In this document: positions 1 through 5,209 of the stretch, piece by piece
How the letters are laid out: every line of letters begins with the position of its first letter
Numbering within the stretch: the first letter of the stretch is position 1
Origin: Clostridia bacterium
GTDB lineage: Bacteria > Bacillota > Clostridia > UBA1381
Assembly (NCBI GenBank): GCA_900751885.1
Contig: CAADTH010000051.1
Span: forward strand, 1 to 9,331
Length of the DNA: 9,331 nt
Reading direction: 5' to 3'
Notes under the pieces: generated by a model
Told to the model about the DNA's origin: nothing
Databases searched by the model: none
Seen by the model: only the letters and a program-made list of their open reading frames with translations
Program-made: the position numbers and the translations under genes

Positions 1-87
1 AAAGAGGAACTGCTCAAACTGAAAACCGCAAAGCAGAATGTTGCGTCCTTTTTCCGGGAGGAAGAACCGGCGCAGCAGGAGAGATAA
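1..87 (+). CDS. C-terminal tail of an upstream protein (partial)
   Basis: The window opens inside a reading frame that gives 28 residues ending at TAA (85-87). The tail is charged and probably helical (KEELLKLKTAKQNVASFFRE, then EEPAQQER). Such lysine/glutamate-rich coiled ends occur on relaxases and other mobilization proteins, and a relaxase upstream would fit the element, but 28 residues cannot establish this. The next gene starts 12 nt downstream, so the two are probably co-transcribed. Confidence 0.55.
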   Translation, partial: KEELLKLKTAKQNVASFFREEEPAQQER

Positions 88-99
88 AGGGGTGAGCGT

Positions 100-1035
100 A
101 TGATCAATCTGAAAATCGACCCGGAGTTCCAGTCCCAGATCCCTCCTCTGACCGATGATGAATTTAAGCAGCTTGAAGAAAATATCCTGAAAGAGGGCAA
201 GCTGATCTCTCCTTTGATTGTCTGGGGTAATACCCTTGTTGATGGACACAACCGTTATGAAATCGTTCAGGAGCATCCCGAAATCTCTTTCTCCACGATG
301 CCGCTCCCATTTGAAAGCAGAGAAGAAGTCCTCGCATGGATCTGCAAGAATCAGCTGGGGCGGCGCAATTTAACTCCGGAGCAGAAGAAGTTTCTGATGG
401 GCAAGCAGTATTCCTCTGAAAAGTGTACCGAAGCATTTCGCGGCAATCAGCATACTGTAAAGAAATCTGGCGGTGTTCAATCTGAACACAACCAGAAGCC
501 CATGAAAACCTGTGAGCGCATTGCACAGGAAAATCACAGCAGCGCAAGTTCAGTCCGCCGTGCAGAATACTATGCCCACGGCGTTGACGTTGCGGATGAA
601 CTGTCTCCCGGTTTCCGTGATCGGTTCTTCCGCGAGGAACTGCACATTCCCGATTATCTTCTCGAAAATCTCGGCAAGGCCAAGCCCGAAGAACAGGCTG
701 AAATTTTTGAGGAAATCAAGAATTATGTGCCGAAGACGAAGAAAGTCAAGCCTAACAAAGTAACGGTGAAGCAGGCAGAGAAAGCCGCCAGCAACACCAT
801 TGATGAAAACTATGATGTTCCCCAAAAGTTTCTCGAACTGTACTACCGGCTCCACAATGCTGAATCTCTCATGCGAAAGAGTTGGGAAGTTACGTTCGAC
901 TTGAACCCGAAACTTCTTACGCATCCGGAACAGGTCAAAGTTCTTCGCTTTGCCTTGAAACCTCATCTTGAATTTTTGAAAACGCTGGACGAAGTTCTTG
1001 CAGAATCCAGCGGTGAATCCTCTAAAACGGCATAA
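100..1035 (+). CDS. ParB/Srx-fold nuclease-like protein (orphan ParB)
   Basis: This 311-residue protein has an N-terminal ParB/sulfiredoxin-like domain (about residues 5-100). The visible motifs are DGHNRYEI (48-55), the counterpart of the ParB GHRR box, and NQLGRRNLTPEQ (about 84-95), typical of the ParB-like N domain in mobile elements. The middle (about 115-165) looks like a degenerate helix-turn-helix segment. The C-terminal half is lysine/glutamate-rich and helical, and I recognise no domain in it. No ParA partner is adjacent; the parA-parB pair of this window lies about 5 kb away. The start is supported by GGGGTGA a few bases upstream of ATG. The likely role is DNA binding or regulation in the element. 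ParB-fold proteins can also be CTPases or nucleases, and the sequence does not decide between these. Confidence 0.8.
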   Translation: MINLKIDPEFQSQIPPLTDDEFKQLEENILKEGKLISPLIVWGNTLVDGHNRYEIVQEHPEISFSTMPLPFESREEVLAWICKNQLGRRNLTPEQKKFLMGKQYSSEKCTEAFRGNQHTVKKSGGVQSEHNQKPMKTCERIAQENHSSASSVRRAEYYAHGVDVADELSPGFRDRFFREELHIPDYLLENLGKAKPEEQAEIFEEIKNYVPKTKKVKPNKVTVKQAEKAASNTIDENYDVPQKFLELYYRLHNAESLMRKSWEVTFDLNPKLLTHPEQVKVLRFALKPHLEFLKTLDEVLAESSGESSKTA

Positions 1036-1178
1036 CGACAGGCACTTGTAAGCCATCAATGAGCCACCAGCCGCAAGTACAGGGCGGAAAGCATCCGCGC
1101 CCTTGCGCCTGATAAAAATTGAAACTTTGATTTTCTTGCCCGGCTTTGCCACGGTGGGACAGTCAAAGGAGCGTGCGT

Positions 1179-1469
1179 TTGAACAAAAAGAAAAAGTCCA
1201 CAAACACTTCCCCTTACCCCGATGAAGTCATCGACCGTCTGGCACGGGCATTCTACCCGGCCATCCTTGCCTGCTGGAACAGCGAGGAAGGCCAAAGAGA
1301 ATTTGCCGCATGGCAGGCAGAGCAGGCTCATCACACCACCAGCAAAGAAAAACAGAGCGTTCCCGACGGGGAACGCCCTGCTGTACATATCGCTGTTGTC
1401 TGTGGCTTTTGGCAGGGTGCGTCCTATTCAGGGGTGCACCCTGTTTTTATTTCTGAATGGCTCTATTAA
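1179..1469 (+). CDS. small hypothetical protein, TTG start
   Basis: This is a 96-codon frame with no confident family. TTG at 1179 is the best start, because AAAGGAG (1165-1171) sits 7 nt upstream; an in-frame ATG at 1146 has no such site. The product begins with a lysine run (NKKKKS), then a helical acidic/aromatic part (PYPDEVIDRLARAFYPAILA, then EEGQREFAAWQ) that reads like a conserved small ICE protein. The last 40 or so residues are translated from two hairpins (1357-1376 and 1413-1443), so the 3' part may be terminator sequence that happens to stay open rather than selected protein. The stop codon lies 3 nt from the end of the convergent CBASS operon. Confidence 0.55.
   Translation: MNKKKKSTNTSPYPDEVIDRLARAFYPAILACWNSEEGQREFAAWQAEQAHHTTSKEKQSVPDGERPAVHIAVVCGFWQGASYSGVHPVFISEWLY
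1357..1376 (+). repeat. 8-bp hairpin GCGTTCCC/GGGAACGC
   Basis: GCGTTCCC (1357-1364) and GGGAACGC (1369-1376) form a perfect stem around GACG. It has no T-run after it, so it is not a terminator alone, but it lies 36 nt before the 1413-1448 terminator and inside the 3' part of the small gene. Confidence 0.6.
1413..1448 (+). terminator. rho-independent terminator closing the left + strand operon
   Basis: CAGGGTGC (1413-1420) pairs with GCACCCTG (1436-1443) around a 15-nt loop and is followed by TTTTT (1444-1448). It acts in the + direction, between the small gene and the convergent CBASS operon. It lies upstream of the apparent stop of the small gene, which argues that the end of that frame may not be meaningful. 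Confidence 0.7.
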
Positions 1470-1472
1470 CTT

Positions 1473-2330
1473 TTACGCTTGCTCACTTATACGCCTATAT
1501 AAATCTGTCAGCGGTTTTGCTAGTTTTTCATAAACAAAATTCACACCAAATACACTGGTAGATCGTCTCTGATTAATCAAATCTTGAAGTACCACTAACG
1601 CTTTCTCGTCCGGAGGTTGATTTAGTCGTATAATTTCCATTACACCTGAAATCTTATATGAGAGTTGATAATACAAAATATATTCTCTTGCTCGTTCAAT
1701 AAGCTTTAACATTATGCCTACCAAACATACTATTATTGTCCAGATTCCCTTAATTGGGGCAAGATAAAACACCGCTCCCATGAGAATCACTGTCGAAGTA
1801 ATTGCTAATCCAAGCCGCCATTGGCTCAGTTTGCTATCCCACCAAGCATTCATTCGCTGACATTCAAACTGAGCCTCAGATCCCTCATACTTTTTTGAAA
1901 ATGAATACCAATCTTTAACACCCGGAGGCGAATCAGTTCCACTGTTTTTTATTTGAGTAGCAAATTTTTGAGGGTGTTTCGCGCATATTTTTTCTACCAG
2001 TTCAAATGTTTCTCTTGAAGTAGAGCATTCTTCACATCCAATTTTAAGAACACAATCATCAAAATGCTTTCTCAACATAGCAGCATTAGAATTCTTTTTA
2101 ACAAGAGCAATATTCAATAAAAATGCCAAGACATCACACAATATAGAGCCAACACTCAAAAGGACTGAGCCTGACTCATTGGGAAGAAAGCCGATCACAA
2201 ACGAAAGTATACACAGTCCCCATACCCAGTAATTCAATTTTTCAGCTGTGTTATAGCATTCACGGGCCGCATACTGTATTTTTAATTGAAGTTCTTGATT
2301 TTGTCTAACTTGAATTTCTTTGCTACTCAT
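1473..2330 (-). CDS. CBASS effector, S-4TM family membrane protein
   Basis: This 285-residue protein has four hydrophobic segments in two hairpins (about residues 34-51, 55-77, 173-192 and 196-213), separated by a soluble region of about 95 residues that contains several cysteines (93, 99, 102, 116). The pattern, length and position as last gene of a CD-NTase operon match the SMODS-associated four-TM (S-4TM) putative pore-forming effectors. In CBASS, the effector is activated by the cyclic oligonucleotide made by the CD-NTase and kills or arrests the infected cell by damaging the inner membrane. Its ATG overlaps the stop of the E2-like gene (ATGA, 2327-2330), implying translational coupling. 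There is no separate nucleotide-sensing domain that I recognise; the soluble loop or the C-terminal tail (214-285) are the candidates. Confidence 0.85.
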   Translation of the reverse strand: MSSKEIQVRQNQELQLKIQYAARECYNTAEKLNYWVWGLCILSFVIGFLPNESGSVLLSVGSILCDVLAFLLNIALVKKNSNAAMLRKHFDDCVLKIGCEECSTSRETFELVEKICAKHPQKFATQIKNSGTDSPPGVKDWYSFSKKYEGSEAQFECQRMNAWWDSKLSQWRLGLAITSTVILMGAVFYLAPIKGIWTIIVCLVGIMLKLIERAREYILYYQLSYKISGVMEIIRLNQPPDEKALVVLQDLINQRRSTSVFGVNFVYEKLAKPLTDLYRRISEQA

Positions 2331-3004
2331 TCTTTGCCTTTCCGCACTTTATAGAGTGTGTATTCAATCAAAGATAAATCCTGCTTTAAAAATTCATATG
2401 CGTCAAAGTTATTATAGTAGGCTATCACGTACTTTCCATGGCAATCCCTAAGATGTTTCTGAGAACCGCAGGGGCACTTAAAATGACCTCTATATGGCTT
2501 CGTGGCTATATAACGCATAAGATAATATGTTTTAGTCAAATCTGTCTCATTTAGCTTTTCTCCATAGTAATCGAGCAGGCCGATTATTCCATGGGCTCTT
2601 TCTCCAAATGGAAACACTCCATAGCGTTTGAAATACTCATATGAAAAAAAGTAAGTTTCTACATAATTAAGCATCCATTCAGACAATGTCATGCCATTCA
2701 AGAATTTCAGTTTTATTACAGTATCAATTTCAAGACACAAGCCTCCATCTTTATAACGATGTGGATACGAAGAATCAATCTGATTACCTGCATCAATAAC
2801 ATATGGTACTTGATTTGACTCAATCGGAATAATAATTGTTATTGAATAGTCCTTATTAAGTCGAACGTCATTCCACTCTCTGTTTATCTCAATATTTCCA
2901 GAAAGTTTAATTTGCGAATCTTCAACTGTCACAACTTTTAATTCTTTATAACACTGCAAAAGGCTTTGGACTTGTTGCAGCGCAACTGCTTGAGAAAAAA
3001 TCAT
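2327..3004 (-). CDS. CBASS E2-like conjugating protein with C-terminal SEC-C zinc motif
   Basis: This 225-residue protein has an N-terminal half that fits a bacterial E2 (ubiquitin-conjugating-like) fold of type II-short CBASS: a beta-strand region (SITIIIPIES, about 54-63), then YPHRYKDGGLCLE (80-92). Cys90 in the GLCL context is the presumed catalytic cysteine, as in other CBASS E2-like proteins. The C-terminal part contains CPCGSQKHLRDCHG (177-190), a SEC-C-type zinc-binding motif (Cys177, Cys179, Cys188, His189). The gene lies between the CD-NTase and the effector, overlapping both by 4 nt. No E1 (ThiF/Cap2) or JAB peptidase gene is in the window. In studied type II-short systems the E2-like protein acts on the CD-NTase itself; that role here is inferred from context. 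Confidence 0.78.
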   Translation of the reverse strand: MIFSQAVALQQVQSLLQCYKELKVVTVEDSQIKLSGNIEINREWNDVRLNKDYSITIIIPIESNQVPYVIDAGNQIDSSYPHRYKDGGLCLEIDTVIKLKFLNGMTLSEWMLNYVETYFFSYEYFKRYGVFPFGERAHGIIGLLDYYGEKLNETDLTKTYYLMRYIATKPYRGHFKCPCGSQKHLRDCHGKYVIAYYNNFDAYEFLKQDLSLIEYTLYKVRKGKE

Positions 3005-4224
3005 ATTTTACAGTATGGCTTAGGAGCCGATTCTTTAATAATCAGTCTGGGAGCTTCTGTCGTCATATATTTTTCCCCTAATGCCGCAGTAACAGCTTTT
3101 GAGCCAAACCCATTATCAAGAGTAGTTCTAAAATGTTTATCATCCTGCTGCAACGAATCAATCAAATCACTTGTTACAACTTTTATCCACATAAAAAAGG
3201 TTTTAGGAATTCGAGGGTTTTCATTCCACTTATTCGCTAAGTTATCCTCAGGATTTGCTGGATTTGCAATATACCAAACCCCATTATTATGTGAGATTAC
3301 ATTTCTGGCTCCGTATAATGCTACGAATTCTTTTTGATTCTTCGTCAGATGCTGTGCGTAAATCTCAAGTTCTTTAAGGACATACTCTAATAATTCAAAA
3401 ACAGAACATTCTGGATTGTATGCTTTAGAAATTTCTGTAACCAAAACATTTATGATTGCAGAAATCGGTTTAATATCATCGCCACCCGGCAGTTTATCGT
3501 AGTATACATTTCGATGATATTTCAGAAGTTGAATAACCCGTTGAAGTGCCGATCTGTCTAGTGCATGTGGGATTTCCTCAACAGAAGCGTAGAATCTCGA
3601 ATGTCTTTTGAACAATTCATTCCTGTAATTATTTCGTCCCGCCTCCAAAAACGGTTTGTTAATTTCATCAAACCACTGTCGAAAACCTCTAGGGTTATTA
3701 GTAATCCATGTGTAATTATGGTTTCCATTATGTTTTGGAATTGCAACAGCTGTATTTATCAAATTCGGGTAAGAGCTTTTAGCCAAAATTGACTGTTTTT
3801 TCTCCTCACTCTCATCTGTTGCAGGAACAATATCAATTGTAAAGCCGATCTTTCCCACATCAGCATACTCGATTGTGAAGCACTCATCCCAAATTTCTAG
3901 TTTTCCTTCATATATTCTACTGGCTTTTAGTGCGTCAAGAAGAATTTTTCTTAATTCACTAGGCGTGTGACTACTCCTGTCGCCTTTGATCTGACAGATA
4001 AAGTCCAAATCATAATTCGCATCCGCGCTCTTGCTAGTCGGTCTAACTACAGTTCCAAATGCGAAAGAACCCTGCGGATACATTTCTGCCTCTATTCCAT
4101 AGCTTTCAAGATAAGCCGTGATTGCCTTATACTTTTCAACTGCATTAGAGTACATCGTAGGCGAGATGTCTAATTCTGAAATTATTGATAGAATATCCTG
4201 CTGGCGTTCAAGTACATTTGGCAT
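3001..4224 (-). CDS. CBASS CD-NTase (SMODS cyclic oligonucleotide synthase)
   Basis: This 407-residue CD-NTase has an intact catalytic core: the G-S box QGSFAFGTVVRP (51-62, with Gly52-Ser53), the metal-binding pair Asp72 and Asp74 in YDLDF, and the third acidic residue Asp131 in FTIDIVPA. The length is normal for the family, and the second half (about 185-380) is the helical C-terminal lobe. It joins nucleotides into a cyclic di- or trinucleotide signal on phage infection; the product cannot be read from the sequence. The C-terminus is KPYCKI, without a Gly-Gly or Ala-Gly ending. The start is firm: AAGGAGG (complement of 4231-4237) lies 6 nt upstream. It is the first gene of the operon, preceded by a strong promoter and a CIRCE operator. 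Confidence 0.93.
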   Translation of the reverse strand: MPNVLERQQDILSIISELDISPTMYSNAVEKYKAITAYLESYGIEAEMYPQGSFAFGTVVRPTSKSADANYDLDFICQIKGDRSSHTPSELRKILLDALKASRIYEGKLEIWDECFTIEYADVGKIGFTIDIVPATDESEEKKQSILAKSSYPNLINTAVAIPKHNGNHNYTWITNNPRGFRQWFDEINKPFLEAGRNNYRNELFKRHSRFYASVEEIPHALDRSALQRVIQLLKYHRNVYYDKLPGGDDIKPISAIINVLVTEISKAYNPECSVFELLEYVLKELEIYAQHLTKNQKEFVALYGARNVISHNNGVWYIANPANPEDNLANKWNENPRIPKTFFMWIKVVTSDLIDSLQQDDKHFRTTLDNGFGSKAVTAALGEKYMTTEAPRLIIKESAPKPYCKI

Positions 4225-4252
4225 AAAAGGCCTCCTTATAGCCTTACAGTTC

Positions 4253-4277
4253 TAGCACTCGTCGTGTCAGAGTGCTA
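4253..4277 (-). promoter_or_regulatory. CIRCE operator (HrcA binding site) in the CBASS leader
   Basis: TAGCACTC (4253-4260), a 9-nt spacer and GAGTGCTA (4270-4277) form a perfect inverted repeat. The CIRCE consensus is TTAGCACTC-N9-GAGTGCTAA; both 8-nt inner arms match exactly, the spacer is exactly 9 nt, and only the outermost base of each arm differs. It lies just downstream of the predicted transcription start and upstream of the CD-NTase start codon, the usual CIRCE position ahead of groESL and hrcA-dnaK operons. HrcA should bind here and repress the CBASS operon when chaperone capacity is ample. HrcA is not encoded in the window. Confidence 0.9.
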
Positions 4278-4289
4278 CTTTCATTTAAC

Positions 4290-4318
4290 AATATATCACC
4301 ATTCAGGTACTTTGTCAA
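4290..4318 (-). promoter_or_regulatory. sigma-A type promoter of the CBASS operon
   Basis: On the - strand, TTGACA (complement of 4313-4318) and TATATT (complement of 4290-4295) are separated by 17 nt. The -35 box is perfect, the -10 box matches 5 of 6 positions and the spacing is optimal. Transcription would start near 4283, placing the CIRCE repeat at about +6 to +30. A promoter this strong suggests that repression, not weak initiation, keeps the operon quiet. Confidence 0.82.
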
Positions 4319-4414
4319 ATTCCAAAATATTCTTTACAGTTCGTTAATATTTTTAGGCTGTGCGTTTATCTTTAAGTTGATTGTTAATTTTTTCTCGCAA
4401 TCCTTATTTGACAG

Positions 4415-4458
4415 AAAAAGGGTGCCACTTTGCAAGCCAGCAAAGTGGCACCCTTTTT
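4415..4458. terminator. perfect bidirectional terminator between the DUF6061-like gene and the CBASS operon
   Basis: A perfect 19-bp inverted repeat (4415-4433 and 4440-4458) surrounds the loop AAGCCA. Each strand reads A5, a GC-rich stem, T5, so it can end transcripts in both directions. On the - strand it follows directly after the stop of the DUF6061-like gene and shields the CBASS promoter from read-through. Confidence 0.9.
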
Positions 4459-4709
4459 CAATCTCCAAATCCATGAACAGATATCACTGTTCCTAAATAC
4501 TCTTCTAAATCACCGTTCAAGATCAAATCTGCATAGCCCAGTGGGTCATTGTAGATGAGATAATCCAACTCCGACCTCTGTGCCATAGTCACATCCAGTG
4601 CATTCTCGACCCCGGTGCAGTCGATGGAGATCATTCTCCCATCCCGGAGCAGCAGCTCCACGCAGCCGGTGTCCATGTTGAAATGACAAGCTCTTGCATC
4701 GTACTTCAT
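4458..4709 (-). CDS. small protein resembling DUF6061
   Basis: This 83-residue protein starts MKYDARACHFNMDTGCVELL, continues with DGRMISIDCTGVEN, and then SELDYLIYNDPLGYADLILN. I recognise it, from memory only, as like the DUF6061 family of small Clostridia proteins often found in mobile elements; function unknown. It has no signal peptide or membrane segment. AGGAGG (complement of 4718-4723) lies 8 nt before the ATG, a strong start. It is a single-gene unit: a hairpin precedes it (4811-4856) and the perfect terminator begins at its stop codon. The sharp change in base composition on passing from it into the CBASS operon suggests that the two have different origins. Confidence 0.7.
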   Translation of the reverse strand: MKYDARACHFNMDTGCVELLLRDGRMISIDCTGVENALDVTMAQRSELDYLIYNDPLGYADLILNGDLEEYLGTVISVHGFGD

Positions 4710-4810
4710 GTTCGTATCCTCCTGAAATCATGTCGTAGCTTATGTCGGTCAATCTATGATTTCGGATTTTATCTTCCACGGACACCCATATTGAATTTTC
4801 CGAAGAAAAC

Positions 4811-4858
4811 AAATAATCCGAACCCACCTCCTATCGGAAACAAGTTCGGATTATTTTT
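4811..4858. terminator. 13-bp hairpin terminator next to the tRNA fragment
   Basis: A perfect 13-bp repeat, AAATAATCCGAAC (4811-4823) with GTTCGGATTATTT (4844-4856), has a 20-nt loop. T-rich tracts follow on both strands. It lies immediately downstream of the tRNA-Pro 3' fragment on the - strand, where a tRNA operon terminator would be expected; it may have travelled with the tRNA end. Confidence 0.72.
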
Positions 4859-4861
4859 GTT

Positions 4862-4907
4862 TGGTCCGAGTGGCGAGAATCGAACTCACGGCCTCTTGAA
4901 CCCCATT
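4862..4907 (-). other. 3' fragment of tRNA-Pro(GGG); candidate attachment site
   Basis: On the - strand the 46 nt run from the anticodon loop to CCA. ATGGGGT is a proline GGG anticodon loop, TCAAG is the 3' strand of the anticodon stem, then a variable loop, and GTGAG-TTCGATT-CTCGC is a canonical T arm. CACTCGG is the acceptor 3' strand, followed by A-CCA. The 5' side is not tRNA: the sequence upstream cannot form the D arm or the anticodon stem, although CGGAGTG (complement of 4933-4939) could pair with the acceptor at 6 of 7 positions. A tRNA cut in the anticodon loop with an intact 3' end is the usual product of tyrosine-recombinase integration, so this is probably attR or attP. Confidence 0.7.
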
Positions 4908-4988
4908 GTGCTTCTCTCAAAAACGCAATGGACACTCCGATACCACTTGTACGCAGTATCATCAAATTTCAAAATTATTTTATCATTC

Positions 4989-5042
4989 TGTTTCGTTAGA
5001 TGTCAAGATGTTTCGTTTCTTTTGTGGTCAAATTGTGGTCAA
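4989..5042. repeat. paired short direct repeats beside the tRNA fragment
   Basis: TGTTTCGTT occurs at 4989-4997 and 5009-5017 (20-nt period), and TTGTGGTCAA at 5022-5031 and 5033-5042 (11-nt period). The periods are close to two turns and one turn of the helix, as for proteins binding one face of DNA. They lie between the candidate attachment core and repA, so they may be integrase/excisionase arm sites, or iterons of the replication initiator. The rest of 4908-5084 shows no convincing gene; CTGACA (5049-5054) and TACTAA (5071-5076), 16 nt apart, could be a weak promoter for repA. Confidence 0.55.
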
Positions 5043-5084
5043 CCGACCCTGACAAATGACCATTCTCCCCTACTAAGTTACATG

Positions 5085-5124
5085 GCGCAATTCCGATTTT
5101 CAAAAATCGAGATTGCGCTTTTTT
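5085..5124 (+). terminator. terminator or attenuator upstream of repA
   Basis: The arms 5085-5099 and 5104-5118 pair with one G-T wobble (5092/5111) and one mismatch (5093/5110); the base is GCGCAAT with ATTGCGC, the loop is TCAA, and TTTTTT follows (5119-5124). No + strand gene lies upstream that needs it, and it sits 20 nt before the ribosome binding site of the leader peptide. It may therefore act as an attenuator limiting RepA synthesis. Confidence 0.7.
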
Positions 5125-5161
5125 GTTTGCACGAATTATTCATAAGGAGGATTTGTCAACC

Positions 5162-5209
5162 ATGTCAATGAAACATCGTCATTTTTTCATCCTTGACAGA
5201 ACTGTATGA
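5162..5209 (+). CDS. 15-residue leader peptide overlapping repA
   Basis: AAGGAGG (5144-5150) followed 11 nt later by ATG opens a short frame encoding MSMKHRHFFILDRTV. Its TGA (5207-5209) overlaps the repA ATG (5206-5208) as ATGA. repA has no Shine-Dalgarno sequence of its own near 5206, so ribosomes reach it most simply by reading the leader and re-initiating. The peptide is basic at the start and hydrophobic in the middle. It is probably regulatory, but it could also be the product of a frameshift that detached the native N-terminus of RepA; RepA_N proteins normally start near the YFYG motif seen here, which favours the leader. Confidence 0.65.
   Translation: MSMKHRHFFILDRTV

Noticed and set aside
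1059..1112. 17-codon frame between the orphan ParB gene and the small gene
   Set aside because: There is no ribosome binding site before its ATG and nothing overlapping or downstream that it would be coupled to.
550..1203. 217-codon frame on the - strand opposite the orphan ParB gene
   Set aside because: The translation is low in recognisable domains and the + strand gene has a good start and ParB motifs.
1413..4458. Direct or inverted repeats flanking the CBASS operon as insertion footprints
   Set aside because: The likeness between 1436-1448 and 4447-4458 is only a CACCC plus T-run shared by two terminators with different stems.
4546..4827. Alternative - strand frame overlapping the DUF6061-like gene
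   Set aside because: Its GTG start lies in a hairpin loop and its body is the DUF6061-like gene in another phase.
4862..4939. A complete functional tRNA gene
   Set aside because: The D arm and the 5' strand of the anticodon stem cannot be formed; only the 3' half is tRNA-like.
4683..5171. 162-codon + strand frame across the junction
   Set aside because: It runs through two hairpins, the tRNA fragment and the repeats; the product has no family resemblance and no ribosome site.
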